NCBI GenBank assembly: GCA_036378675.1
Contig: DASUWA010000023.1
Span: 62,001-126,000, forward strand
DNA length: 64,000 nucleotides
Reading direction: 5' to 3'
Source: Acidimicrobiales bacterium
Lineage (GTDB): Bacteria > Actinomycetota > Acidimicrobiia > Acidimicrobiales > Palsa-688
The stretch's first letter is position 1; every line of letters starts with the position of its first letter. Below, in pieces: positions 1 through 8,145 of the stretch. A program made the translations under genes and the position numbers. The notes beneath the pieces are model-generated. The model saw only the letters and a list, made by a program, of their open reading frames with translations. It was not told where the DNA came from and searched no databases.

Positions 1-1
1 G

Positions 2-361
2 CTTTGGCTGACTCAGGCCGTGGTGCCTCACATGCAACAAAAGGGCTCGGGCGTCATCGTCCACGTATCAGCCCGCCAGGGGATCGAACCCACCGCCGGC
101 TACGCCGCCTATGGAGTGAGCAAGGCCGCTCTGGTCCACCTCGTCCGTACCCTCGACGTCGAGCTGCGCCCGAGCGGAATACGGGTCAACGTCATCGCCC
201 CGCAGATCATCGCAACTGCCAAGAACAAGGCGATGTTCCCGCCCGAGATGCTGGTCGGTGCCGTCGAGCCCGAGGCGATTGCCGACGTCATCGCCTTCCT
301 GGTCAGCGATGCGGCGGGCCCTGTGAGCGGAGCAGTAGTGCCAACCTACGGTGGGTCATAA
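2..361 (+). CDS. SDR-family oxidoreductase, C-terminal part (cut by window edge)
   Basis: This is the C-terminal 119 residues of a short-chain dehydrogenase/reductase whose start lies before the window. The reading frame is open from base 2. Visible family features are the active-site Ser in VHVSARQG, the YxxxK pair in YAAYGVSKAA, the RPSGIRVNVIAPQ strand and a C-terminal VSGAVVPTYGG that matches the usual 'TG..l.vdGG' ending. Reaction: NAD(P)-dependent oxidation or reduction of an alcohol/carbonyl; the substrate cannot be read from the sequence. It runs in the same direction as the aldo/keto reductase that follows 39 bp later, so the two may be co-transcribed. Confidence 0.85.
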   Translation, partial: LWLTQAVVPHMQQKGSGVIVHVSARQGIEPTAGYAAYGVSKAALVHLVRTLDVELRPSGIRVNVIAPQIIATAKNKAMFPPEMLVGAVEPEAIADVIAFLVSDAAGPVSGAVVPTYGGS

Positions 362-400
362 GCCAATGGCCCGGGGATCCGGGCCGCAAACGAGCCATCA

Positions 401-1342
401 ATGGACCGGGCGGCCGGGCGCACTCGGACGTACTCGGACGTGACCGGCCCGCGAGCAGACCTCGAATCCGCTGGGACGTTCGCCGTCGGTCAATGGAGGG
501 TGAACAGGATTGGATACGGTGCGATGCAGCTCGCCGGCGACAACGTTTTTGGACCGCCCCGAGACCGCGACGAAGCCTTGCGGGTCCTAGCAGCCGCCGT
601 CGAGAGTGGGATCAACCACATCGACACCGCTCAGTACTACGGGCCGGCTGTCGTCAACGAACTGATCCGCCAGGCGCTCTACCCGTACCCTCGGAACTTG
701 GCCATCGTGAGCAAGGTGGCGGCTCGACGCGATGACACTGGCGCGGTCTTGAAGTACGACGAGCCGGAACAACTGCGGGCCGGCATCGAAGAGAATCTGA
801 CAACGCTCGGTGTCGAGCGTATCGCCGCGGTGAACCTGCGAGTAATGGACGGATCCAGACCAGGCGAGCGGTTCGATGCGCAGCTAGCCGCTCTCACCGA
901 GGCTCGAGATCAAGGACTGATCGACGGTATCGGGCTGAGCAACATATCGATAGACCACCTTCGGAGAGCTCTCGACCAGACGGATGTTGTCTGCGTCCAG
1001 AACCTGTTCAACCTGGCCGATCAGCGCTCTTCCGACGTCCTGGACGAATGCAGTTCGCGCGGCATCGCCTTCGTGCCGTTCTGCCCGTTGGGCTGGCCGC
1101 GTGGTGTTCAGAACGAGATCCTTACGAGTCGGCTTGTTGCCGAGCTGGGTGAGCGGCTGGGCGCGACTCCGGCCCAAATCGCGCTCGCGTGGCTGCTCGA
1201 CCTGGCACCTAACGTCCTTCTTATCCCCGGCACCAGGACGCGCCAACATCTGACCGAGAACATCCGAGCTGGTGGTGTCGAGTTCGACGATGCCGCCCGA
1301 GCCGACCTAGCTCGCCAATTCCCGACCATCGGCGCGGAATAG
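401..1342 (+). CDS. Aldo/keto reductase family oxidoreductase
   Basis: The 313-residue protein has the AKR (beta/alpha)8-barrel signature: HIDTAQYYG gives Asp75 and Tyr80 of the tetrad, and SKVA gives Lys105. The catalytic His position reads VNLRVMD (Arg147) instead of the usual LHxxD, a variant I recall from the YdbC-like AKR group. NADPH-dependent reduction of a small carbonyl is expected, substrate unknown. The C-terminal IPGTRTRQHLTEN is the typical NADPH 2'-phosphate-binding stretch. The ATG at 401 has no clear Shine-Dalgarno and the first ~30 residues are unconserved in character, so the GTG at 437 is an alternative start. MarR follows in the same direction 22 bp later. Confidence 0.85.
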   Translation: MDRAAGRTRTYSDVTGPRADLESAGTFAVGQWRVNRIGYGAMQLAGDNVFGPPRDRDEALRVLAAAVESGINHIDTAQYYGPAVVNELIRQALYPYPRNLAIVSKVAARRDDTGAVLKYDEPEQLRAGIEENLTTLGVERIAAVNLRVMDGSRPGERFDAQLAALTEARDQGLIDGIGLSNISIDHLRRALDQTDVVCVQNLFNLADQRSSDVLDECSSRGIAFVPFCPLGWPRGVQNEILTSRLVAELGERLGATPAQIALAWLLDLAPNVLLIPGTRTRQHLTENIRAGGVEFDDAARADLARQFPTIGAE

Positions 1343-1397
1343 CAGCGCTGCCCTTATCCAACTATTGCTCCTAAAAGCAAGTTATGCTCGAGCCGAA

Positions 1398-1877
1398 GTG
1401 GCGAACCTTGAGCCGATGACCCCCACTGAAGAGATGTTCTGGCGGTCGCTAATGCGCATCGTCTTGAGCTTGCCTCGGCTCCTGCATGACGACATGGTTC
1501 GTGCTGCCGGACTGACGGCCAGTGAGTACACGGTCATCATGAACCTATCTGAAGCGCCTAACCGGCAGCTGCGAATGTCCGATCTGGCGATCGCCACTGG
1601 GTTGTCTCCGAGCCGGACGACGCGCCTAGTTGATGGCCTTCAGTCACACGGGATGGTAGTAAAGCGAGCTAGTTCCGCTGATGGGCGGAGCAACCTCGCC
1701 GAGCTGACGGCTCAGGGCCTGAGCAAACTCCGGTCCGCATGGCCGGCACATCTAACAAGCGTGCGCGGTCGGGTCCTCGACCACATCCCTCCTGGCACGC
1801 TCGCCAAGGCGGCCCAAGCGTTGGAAGCAGTAGCCGCACAACTGGATGACCAGCCTGTCGGCGCCCCTCAACCTTGA
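1398..1877 (+). CDS. MarR-family transcriptional regulator
   Basis: Winged-helix regulator of the MarR type. A dimerising N-terminal helix (FWRSLMRIVLSLPRLL) is followed by LTASEYTVIMNLSEAPNRQLRMSDLAIATGLSPSRTTRLVDGL, the helix-turn-helix, and the wing around RASSADGRSNLAELT. It probably represses the adjacent aldo/keto reductase/SDR genes or the flavoprotein downstream; this is inferred from position only. The GTG at 1398 is chosen because residues before it look unconserved; TTG 1365 and ATG 1416 are in the same frame. No operator palindrome is evident in the 22-bp gap upstream. Confidence 0.85.
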   Translation: MANLEPMTPTEEMFWRSLMRIVLSLPRLLHDDMVRAAGLTASEYTVIMNLSEAPNRQLRMSDLAIATGLSPSRTTRLVDGLQSHGMVVKRASSADGRSNLAELTAQGLSKLRSAWPAHLTSVRGRVLDHIPPGTLAKAAQALEAVAAQLDDQPVGAPQP

Positions 1878-1903
1878 TCTCCGGCGGCGACGTGCTGCGG
1901 AAG

Positions 1904-1933
1904 TCTCTTTCGGCTCGGTCTCTTTCGGCTCGG
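1904..1933 (+). repeat. 15-bp tandem duplication
   Basis: Two perfect adjacent copies of TCTCTTTCGGCTCGG lie in the gap between the MarR gene and the flavoprotein gene. They may be replication slippage or a paired binding site; nothing else supports a function. Confidence 0.6.
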
Positions 1934-2018
1934 CTCTCGAGGTAGTTGCAGCCATTCGTGGATGAGTTCACTAACAACCGAACAGGATTCCCGGGATACC
2001 ATTTCGGAGGATCGCAGG

Positions 2019-2987
2019 ATGTCCGAACGTCAACACGACTTGGTGATCATCGGAGGCGGAACGGCCGGAGTGAGCGCCGCGCTCGAGTGTCACGACATAC
2101 AGCTCGACGTCGTCTTGCTCGAAGCCCGCCCAGTGCTCGGCGGCCAACTGGTCGAGATCGACCACCCGGTCCGCAACGTCGCGACCGGTCGCTACGCGAA
2201 CGGGCCTCAACTGCAGGCGGGCCTGCAGGCCAGCGCCGAGGACCTTGCCGATCGGGTAATGACCGACCACGCCGTAACAGCCGCCAACGTCGCAGAAGGG
2301 TGGGTTGAGGCGGGCGGTCGACGGGTTCGGGGTAGAGCGCTGCTAATCGCCAGCGGGAGTGCGCCCGAGCATCTACCCGTTGCCGTCGAGGGCGCTTTCG
2401 GAGGAGATGTCACTTACCACGTTGAGAACGATCCGGACCACTTCGCCGGGCGGCCGGTAGTGGTGATCGGAGGCGGCGACAGCGCAACCCTCGACGCTTT
2501 GTTTCTGGCTTCGAAGGGGTCCTCGGTGATCCTTGCTCACCGCGCCGAGTCGTTGTCGGCCAGGCACGACATCGCCGCTGGGGTGCGCGCCGAGAAGCGC
2601 ATCGAAGATCTGCCCGGGTGGGAGGTCGACTCGGTTAGCGGTGGTGAACGTCTTGAAGAAGTCGTATTGATGAACCACGCTACGGGCGCGCGCAGGACGG
2701 TGCCCGCCGGTGGCTTGGTGGTCAAGATCTCTCGGCGCCCGTGCACCGAGCCCTTCCGTGGCCAGGTGGACCTGGATCGCAGGGGGTTCGTCCGGACGGA
2801 CGGCGAGTTGCGCTCCTCCCGTCGCGGCGTGTTCGCGGCCGGCGATGTGGTCAGCGGTTCCTACTGGCGGGTGTCGAATGCCCTGGGTCACGGTTCGCTC
2901 GTGTCCCGGACGATCCTGCGCTACCTACAAGGGCAGGACACCGAACCCGTGGATCGCGGGGGACTTGACGACCGGACCGGCCCGTGA
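2019..2987 (+). CDS. NAD(P)/FAD-dependent oxidoreductase, thioredoxin-reductase/FNR2-like
   Basis: Two-dinucleotide-binding flavoprotein of the low-molecular-weight thioredoxin reductase fold. The FAD Rossmann motif GGGTAG is at 12-17, the NAD(P) motif GGGDSA at 151-156, and the FAD-closing GVFAAGDV motif near the C terminus. The redox CxxC that defines thioredoxin reductase in the NADPH domain is absent, so it resembles ferredoxin/flavodoxin-NADP reductase type 2 (YumC-like) instead. The start is ATG 2019, preceded by GGAGG; the frame stays open upstream to 1962 but without a ribosome site. It overlaps the DUF4254 gene by 4 bp (GTGA), so translation is probably coupled. Redox partner unknown. 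Confidence 0.85.
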   Translation: MSERQHDLVIIGGGTAGVSAALECHDIQLDVVLLEARPVLGGQLVEIDHPVRNVATGRYANGPQLQAGLQASAEDLADRVMTDHAVTAANVAEGWVEAGGRRVRGRALLIASGSAPEHLPVAVEGAFGGDVTYHVENDPDHFAGRPVVVIGGGDSATLDALFLASKGSSVILAHRAESLSARHDIAAGVRAEKRIEDLPGWEVDSVSGGERLEEVVLMNHATGARRTVPAGGLVVKISRRPCTEPFRGQVDLDRRGFVRTDGELRSSRRGVFAAGDVVSGSYWRVSNALGHGSLVSRTILRYLQGQDTEPVDRGGLDDRTGP

Positions 2988-3562
2988 CTTCTGCGAGGGC
3001 GCTACCGAGGGCGGGTGATCTCGTTGCCCGCATGGAGCGGACGGTGATGGGGGAGCGGGGCGTATCAGGGTTCGCAGCGCAGGCCGATGGGTTGGGCTGG
3101 GCCAGGCTCGTCGATGATCTGGTGGGATCCAATCTGCGTCAGTGGGATCTGGAGGATGCGACTCGCGTCATTGGCGCGAACGACTCAGTCGTCGCCGGCG
3201 CAAAGCGGGAGATCGACCGGCTCAACGTCCGCCGCCATCGGCTCGTACAGGAAATCGATGTCGCGATAGACGCCATCCTGGACCAGCCGGCTTCGGCTCC
3301 CGTCGCGACCGAAAGCCCTGGCATGGTTCTTGACCGCCTGTCGGTGCTGGTCATCAGGCGGGCTCGAACTGCAACCGCGTCCGCGCGCGACCCGGCCTTT
3401 GCCGAGTGGATCCCTGCGCTCGATTCACAAGTCGCCGACTTGTCCGCCGCATTCGACCGTTACATGGACGAGCTGTCCACGGGAGTCCGCCGGTTCGTTC
3501 GCTACGAGTCGTTCAAACTCTACGGGGCTTCGTCCGCAGCGCCGGCCTCGGAAAAAGAGTGA
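2984..3562 (+). CDS. DUF4254 domain-containing protein
   Basis: The 192-residue, mainly helical protein carries the DUF4254 pattern W54-x-L-E-D58 followed by K74-R-x-I-D78-x-L-N81-x-x-R and E90-I-D92. The function of this family is not established. I recall members lying near glycosyltransferase genes, and here a GT9 glycosyltransferase operon converges on it: its 3' end overlaps the end of the minus-strand beta-propeller gene by 43 bp. It starts at GTG 2984 inside the stop codon of the flavoprotein gene (GTGA overlap), so the two are likely co-translated. No signal peptide or membrane segment is visible. Confidence 0.75.
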   Translation: MTSARALPRAGDLVARMERTVMGERGVSGFAAQADGLGWARLVDDLVGSNLRQWDLEDATRVIGANDSVVAGAKREIDRLNVRRHRLVQEIDVAIDAILDQPASAPVATESPGMVLDRLSVLVIRRARTATASARDPAFAEWIPALDSQVADLSAAFDRYMDELSTGVRRFVRYESFKLYGASSAAPASEKE

Positions 3563-4596
3563 AGCCGGTACCCTCCCCGATTGAATCCGCAGCACACCCG
3601 GCCGCCCACCTCCGCCACGTGGGCGATCCCCAGGGACGCGCTGGCCAGCGGTGCGCTCGAGCACTGACTGACGCCGCTGCGAGGATCCACCAGATGCAGA
3701 GAGCCCGTGCGGCCGGCAGCAGCCAAGCGCGGACCCATCGGCGTCGCGGCCACCCCGCCGGTACCCCATGCGACGTCGTCCGGCATCGGCCCGCGCACGA
3801 CGGTCCTGCCGTCCGCTGGATCCAAAGCGGCGAATCCGCCTCCGGTTAGCTGCTCCCAGTCGTAGTCGTCGGCCGCGCCGCCCCGGCTCGGCCCGACGGC
3901 CCACAGCGCCCCGCCATGCCAGGAGATTGTCGCGACCCGAAACTCGACCTCCGCCTCCCACCGGGGCCTCCCCACCTGACCGCCGGCCAGCGGAACTAGA
4001 GCAACATGTCCGTCGCCTCCTATGGCGACGAGCGGATCCCCGTCGGAGGGCACGACCCCGAGAGCGGTCACTTCGCCGAACGCCTTCGCACCAGCCTTGG
4101 CGGGAATCTCTGCTCCGTCGGCAACCGTGTCGAGGGGTCCGGTGAGGAGGACGCCGATCGCGCCATCAGATCGTGGTGCCGAGCCCACGAGGCGACCGGT
4201 CACCGCGACGGTTCGCTCGACGTCCGCCATAAAAGACCAATTCGCAGATGGCTCGACGAGACCACAGCCGGTGTAACCCAGAAGGTCGGCCCGCCGGAAG
4301 GCGCGAACGGTTCCCAAGTGGTTCAGGACCACGAGGAGCCCGAATTCCGGCAGGTCGAGGATGGCGTGCACGTCGAGGTCGTACTGGGACGGCTCGTCAT
4401 CGCCCGGGAAGAGTGTCGTGCCGAAGACGGCCAGGGGGCGCAGAGACGTGTCCGCAAAGACGACGTTGCGCCCAAGATTGTTCCAGCAGACCAGGTCGCC
4501 AAGGCCGACGACCCGGCCGATCCCTTCCGGTTGGCTGTTGCGCACGCCGGTGTCGGCGGCCGAGTCGACGGCCCTGTGCAAGATCCCGTTGATCAC
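3520..4596 (-). CDS. Beta-propeller-like protein of the queDC/GT9 operon
   Basis: The 358-residue protein is rich in short beta-strand repeats separated by Gly/Pro/Asp turns, for example LVCWNNLGRNVVFADTSL, LLVVLNHLGTVRAFRR, PLVAIGGDGHVALVPL and RTGSLHLVDPRSG. These resemble WD40/PQQ-type propeller blades, but I cannot name a family. No signal peptide is seen. It is the last gene of a minus-strand operon: its ATG overlaps the GT9 stop by 4 bp (ATGA). Its product is therefore expected to act with the glycosyltransferase and the QueC/QueD pair, perhaps as a binding or regulatory platform, which is inference. The 3' end runs 43 bp into the convergent DUF4254 gene. Confidence 0.7.
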   Translation of the reverse strand: MINGILHRAVDSAADTGVRNSQPEGIGRVVGLGDLVCWNNLGRNVVFADTSLRPLAVFGTTLFPGDDEPSQYDLDVHAILDLPEFGLLVVLNHLGTVRAFRRADLLGYTGCGLVEPSANWSFMADVERTVAVTGRLVGSAPRSDGAIGVLLTGPLDTVADGAEIPAKAGAKAFGEVTALGVVPSDGDPLVAIGGDGHVALVPLAGGQVGRPRWEAEVEFRVATISWHGGALWAVGPSRGGAADDYDWEQLTGGGFAALDPADGRTVVRGPMPDDVAWGTGGVAATPMGPRLAAAGRTGSLHLVDPRSGVSQCSSAPLASASLGIAHVAEVGGRVCCGFNRGGYRLHSFSEAGAADEAP

Positions 4597-5477
4597 AGGA
4601 GCTCCCGAAGCAGTGCGACGGCGTCGTCAGGTCGGGTGGCCGCCAGGCATGGTGAGCTCGAGGGGCAGACCCGCGGCCGTGGCTGAAAGTTCCGAAGGCT
4701 GACTCTTTCGTTGTATGCGTATCTGGTCTCGGCGTCGAGGCACGAGTCGGTGCAGGCGTCTCCGCGCAGCGCCGCGCTGTGCGTCCACGGCCGTATGTAC
4801 ACAGAGTTGAGCCTGCAGATGGTGACGGTCGGTGTTCCTTGTTGAACCGCAATGTGGGTGAGCCCGGTGTCGATGCCGATCACCCCCTGACACGCAGACA
4901 GGACGTCGACCGCGACCGCCGGCGTGGGCGCTACCAGTCCGGGAATGCCTGCTGGGGATGACCCCTCCGTTTTGAGGACCATGGCGGTGTCGTGTCCTTC
5001 GGCGCGAAGCATGGCGTCCACGGCCTTCCAATGGCGGGCCGGCCAGACCTTGTGGGCGCCGTCCGTCTCGTGGACCAGCAGCACGGTGCTGCTCAGATCG
5101 GAGCGAGGATCTGCGCGAAGCGGCCTGGGGCGGCTGAAGTCGGCCTCGATCCCGAAATCGACGCAGATGCGCTCGAGGATGTCATTGATGTTGAGTCGAC
5201 CGAACTGCGCCTCGAACGCAGCCGATCCCCACCAGAAGTCGCGTTGGAGCGGATGATCACGCAGGTCGACGATCCGGTCACCGGGACCGCACGTCAGCTC
5301 GGCCTCTTCTACGACGCCTGCCAGACCGGAGATCCGTTCGGCGAGGAGCCGTTGGGAGGATGCCCGCGCGACCAGCCACACCGGCTGGTCGCTGTCTATG
5401 AGGGCTTGGATCGCAGGAAGGGAGACCACTAGGTCCCCCAGCCCGTAGGACACCGGGGCGATAAAGGTGCGGCCCAT
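4593..5477 (-). CDS. Glycosyltransferase family 9 (heptosyltransferase-like)
   Basis: About 294 residues starting at ATG 5477 (MGRTFIAPVSYGLGDLVVSLPAIQAL). This is the GT9 N-terminal Rossmann pattern with the G-x-GD-x-V-x-S-P-A loop. The acceptor/donor domain contains LLVHETDGAHKVWPARHW and GVIGIDTGLTHIAVQQGTPTV, the family hallmark around the sugar-nucleotide site. The C terminus has clustered cysteines (CTDSC and RVCPSSSPC), seen in some GT9 proteins. The usual GT9 role is transfer of ADP-heptose to lipopolysaccharide, which an actinomycete lacks, so the acceptor must differ. It starts 2 bp after the queC stop and overlaps the propeller gene by 4 bp: a translationally coupled operon. Confidence 0.8.
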   Translation of the reverse strand: MGRTFIAPVSYGLGDLVVSLPAIQALIDSDQPVWLVARASSQRLLAERISGLAGVVEEAELTCGPGDRIVDLRDHPLQRDFWWGSAAFEAQFGRLNINDILERICVDFGIEADFSRPRPLRADPRSDLSSTVLLVHETDGAHKVWPARHWKAVDAMLRAEGHDTAMVLKTEGSSPAGIPGLVAPTPAVAVDVLSACQGVIGIDTGLTHIAVQQGTPTVTICRLNSVYIRPWTHSAALRGDACTDSCLDAETRYAYNERVSLRNFQPRPRVCPSSSPCLAATRPDDAVALLRELL

Positions 5478-5479
5478 GT

Positions 5480-6148
5480 TCAGCCCGAAGCGTAGGTGGG
5501 CCGATCTTCGAGGCCCGCCTCTGCGAAGGCCTTGCGTCGCTCCGCGCACTTGTTGCAGGCCTGGCAATGGTTGTCGCCGACGGGCGCCACGCAGGAGAAC
5601 GTGTGCTCGAGAGGTAGGTCGCGACCGATAGCCAGCACCTCGGCTTTGGTCATTTCGCCGAACGGAGTCACCACTTCGAGCTCGTGGTCGAGTGCCATTC
5701 CAGCCAGGCGGGCGACTCCAGAAAGAAACTCGTGGCTGCTGTCTGCGAACGGGTTGCCTCGAAGTGTCCCGAGGGCAATCCGCTGTATCCCGTGCAGTGC
5801 GCACCAAACGGTGGTCTTGGCCAGCAGCAGCAGGTTGCGTCCCGGCAGGTACACGGCCTCGTCAGCAGTGGTGTCATCCGGCGTGTCGGTCCCCGAGACG
5901 CTCCAGTGCGTTCCGTAGACGTCGGAGATGGGAAGCTCTAGGACGGTGAGCGACCGAATGCCGGGCCGGTCCGCAAGCGAGCCGAGGTAGCGCCGGAGAT
6001 GTGCCTCCTCGACCTGCTCCCACGTCAGTCCGAAGCGGATATAGACGGGATGCACGACGTTGCCGCGCGCGGCCTGATCGGCCAGGAGTATGGCGCTGTC
6101 GACGCCTCCGCTGGCCAGGACCACCACTTCTCGGTCATGGCCCGTCAA
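5480..6148 (-). CDS. queC: 7-cyano-7-deazaguanine synthase QueC
   Basis: QueC converts 7-carboxy-7-deazaguanine, ATP and ammonia to preQ0. The ATP PP-loop SGGVDSA is near the N terminus. Family motifs YLPGRNLLLL, GTLRGNPFADSS, TPFGEMTKAEV and the zinc-binding cluster CVAPVGDNHCQACNKCAERRKAF near the C terminus are all intact. The start is uncertain: TTG 6148 overlaps the queD stop by 14 bp and gives 222 residues, while GTG 6127 would be shorter. It is preceded by queD and followed after 2 bp by the GT9 gene. No queE or folE is visible nearby, so preQ0 supply would need genes elsewhere. Confidence 0.9.
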   Translation of the reverse strand: MTGHDREVVVLASGGVDSAILLADQAARGNVVHPVYIRFGLTWEQVEEAHLRRYLGSLADRPGIRSLTVLELPISDVYGTHWSVSGTDTPDDTTADEAVYLPGRNLLLLAKTTVWCALHGIQRIALGTLRGNPFADSSHEFLSGVARLAGMALDHELEVVTPFGEMTKAEVLAIGRDLPLEHTFSCVAPVGDNHCQACNKCAERRKAFAEAGLEDRPTYASG

Positions 6149-6503
6149 GGTCGCCTCGGTACACGCACCCTGACGCGCACGTCTCGCGGATGACGACTTG
6201 GGAGAGGTCGGGGACGGCCGGCCGGAGCCGGTCCCATATCCATTTGGCGAGGACCTCGCTGGTGGGGTTGTCGAGCCCTTCGATTTCGTTGAGGTAGTAG
6301 TGATCCAGGCAGCGGAGGAGAGGTTCCATCGCGCACGACAGGTCCGCGAAGTCACGGACCCAACCGGTATTGCTCCCAACGGGTCCTTCCACGTGGACCG
6401 CTACCCGATAGGAGTGACCGTGCAGGCGCGCACATTTGTGGCCCGGGGGTACGTGGGGGAGCCGATGGGCTGCTTCGAAGGTGAACTCCCTGAAAATCTC
6501 CAC
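6135..6503 (-). CDS. queD: 6-carboxy-tetrahydropterin synthase QueD
   Basis: The 122-residue protein from GTG 6503, which is preceded by GGAGG about 10 nt upstream. It has the zinc ligands His13 (FEAAHRL), His28 and His30 (LHGHSY), the catalytic Cys24 (KCARLHGH), the LDHYYLNE motif and the ET near the C terminus of the 6-pyruvoyl-tetrahydropterin synthase fold. It converts 7,8-dihydroneopterin triphosphate to 6-carboxy-tetrahydropterin, the second step to 7-deazaguanines. It is the first clear gene of the queD-queC-GT9-propeller operon. The open frame continues to 6617 but that stretch does not look like the family. Confidence 0.9.
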   Translation of the reverse strand: MEIFREFTFEAAHRLPHVPPGHKCARLHGHSYRVAVHVEGPVGSNTGWVRDFADLSCAMEPLLRCLDHYYLNEIEGLDNPTSEVLAKWIWDRLRPAVPDLSQVVIRETCASGCVYRGDLDGP

Positions 6504-6603
6504 CGCGCCGCGTCCTCCGTTTGTCAGGTTGAGTCCACGAAAACCGAAGCGATCATATGGCTCGCCCGCACCCCGCTGCTGAACCGGACGTCTCCGGACG
6601 TCG

Positions 6604-6783
6604 TTAGGGGCTCCCACCCATCCGCTCGACCATGAATTCGCGGTCGACGCCGTGCTTTTCGGCCCACTGCAAGAGCTGATCGAGACTCACGGGATCGGGT
6701 AGCTCTGATCGGGCCGGATCGACAAGATCTGTGAGCCCGCATCTCTTAAGAGTCGCGACTACCTCGTCGACTGGCATATCCAT
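6604..6783 (-). CDS. Small hypothetical protein upstream of queD
   Basis: A 59-residue ORF from ATG 6783 (MDMPVDEVVATLKRCGLTDLV...) with an amphipathic helical character, including LDQLLQWAEKHGVDREFMVERMG. It has protein-like composition and lies in the same direction 100 bp before queD, so it may be the first gene of that operon. The ribosome site is weak and I recognise no family. The frame remains open to 6834. Confidence 0.4.
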   Translation of the reverse strand: MDMPVDEVVATLKRCGLTDLVDPARSELPDPVSLDQLLQWAEKHGVDREFMVERMGGSP

Positions 6784-7300
6784 GAACCCACGGTATCTGT
6801 CGTCGCTCCTCGGCCGTGATCCCCTTCTCGACATAGGCGGGCTCGGAGGTAGCCCAAAGCGCGGGTCGAGTCACGGTAGGCACCGTCGGCGGTTGCCGCT
6901 ACTTCCTCGCTATGCCGCAGTTCCTGTCTCGCTACCCGGATCACCGGACGCACTCGGGGTCGAAAGCTGCGAGATAACCATGATTTCGGCAGCAGTCCTC
7001 AACTCCGAGTTGAAGCGAAGGGGCCCCCAAGGCGCGGACGCCGCCGGATCCCATCCCGGAGCCCTTCGAGTCTTTGCCCATCGCCGCAGCCGATCAAGGC
7101 TCACCGTCGACCCCTCCTTTTCCCAGCAAGCTCCCTTAGCTGGTCTACGACGGATGATGCCCGCGGCGGGTCACTATGACCACCACCCAAGGGCAATTTT
7201 CAAACAACTGGGCACACCGGAAGGATGTTCCTGAACCGTCATCCAAGCGCCGGCTCCGTGACGAAGTACCGATCGACGTTCAAGCGAAACGGAGGGATCG
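6784..7300. other. Intergenic stretch, no supported gene
   Basis: About 520 bp between the queD operon and the SnoaL-like gene. Open frames here have poor coding character and no recognisable motif. It must hold the divergent promoters for the queD operon and the SnoaL gene. The only clear element is the GGAGGG ribosome site just before 7301. Confidence 0.5.
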
Positions 7301-7714
7301 GTGTCCGAAGCGACCGAGGCGGTTGTCCGCCGCTTCTACGAGGAGATGAACAACGGCCGGCGACTGGAGCTGGCGCCGGCGCTGTTCAGCGCCGACCACA
7401 CCATGCACGACCCGCAGGTACCGACCCCCGACGGCCCGGAAGGGATGGCCGCGACGGTGAAGGTCTACCAGGAAGGCGTCGAAGGCCACTGGCAGATCGA
7501 GGACATCTTCTCCACCGGCGACAAGGTCGTGGTGCGCTGGACCGGCTCGGGCACCCACGTGGCTGAGGTCAACGGGATACCGCCGACCGGCAATAAGGTC
7601 CAGGTAGATGCGATATCGATTCACCGCATGGCCGACGGGAAGATCGCGGAGACCTGGGAGGTATGGGACACGCTCACGTTCCTCCGACAGATCGGCGTAA
7701 TTCCTGAGGGTTAA
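7301..7714 (+). CDS. SnoaL-like / ester cyclase family protein
   Basis: The 137-residue protein has the NTF2-like alpha+beta cone: N-terminal helix VVRRFYEEMNNG, LFSADHTMHDP, VVVRWTGSGTH, and the closing ISIHRMADGKIAETWEVWDTLTFLRQIG typical of SnoaL-like polyketide cyclases and 'ester cyclase' proteins. Most members have no proven reaction; a small-molecule hydrolase, cyclase or binding role is likely. It starts at GTG 7301 with GGAGGG just upstream. A decayed relative of the same superfamily lies at about 8.4-8.8 kb on the other strand. Confidence 0.8.
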   Translation: MSEATEAVVRRFYEEMNNGRRLELAPALFSADHTMHDPQVPTPDGPEGMAATVKVYQEGVEGHWQIEDIFSTGDKVVVRWTGSGTHVAEVNGIPPTGNKVQVDAISIHRMADGKIAETWEVWDTLTFLRQIGVIPEG

Positions 7715-7769
7715 GCGGCTTGGCATCTGCGCCGGGGCAACACAGACCCGCGGCCCGTGGAAGTGACTC

Positions 7770-7997
7770 TCAAGCTGCGTGCGGGGCGACCTCGTGGAGT
7801 TCGACGACCTCGACTTTCCTGACAAAGAGGTCGGCGCCTTCACGATCGAGCCATAGCGAATCCACCTCGCCTCGACCGGCTGAGATCAGCTCAACGTCGT
7901 CGAGCTGAGAACCGTCGGCGAGCACGACTGCGACCCGGTACCCCTCCAGATGGCGGAAGCGTGTCGCCGTGTCAATCTCGCTGCTGCTCATCGTCAT
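7770..7997 (-). CDS. Small hypothetical protein
   Basis: A 75-residue protein from ATG 7997, preceded by a strong GGAGGGAGG. The sequence (RFRHLEGYRVAVVLADGSQLDDVELISAGRGEVDSLWLDREGADLFVRKVEVVELHEV) suggests a small all-beta barrel, like Sm/PRC-type folds, but no family is recognised. It is convergent with the SnoaL-like gene. The reading frame, ribosome site and composition support a real gene. Confidence 0.65.
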   Translation of the reverse strand: MTMSSSEIDTATRFRHLEGYRVAVVLADGSQLDDVELISAGRGEVDSLWLDREGADLFVRKVEVVELHEVAPHAA

Positions 7998-8145
7998 ACC
8001 TCCCTCCACGCAACTTGTCGATCACGCATTGCAACCTGGCAAGTCCAGTCGGACATTCCCGATGTGACATTTGTCGTCGCCAGCTCGAAGGGAACCTCGA
8101 AGGGAAGTCGGCGCTTTTTGACCGCGCGAGTGGGGGATTCGAGAT

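Noticed and set aside
6731-7234. Plus-strand ORF of 167 codons in the queD/SnoaL gap
   Set aside because: No domain, poor codon character and no ribosome site; treated as noncoding.
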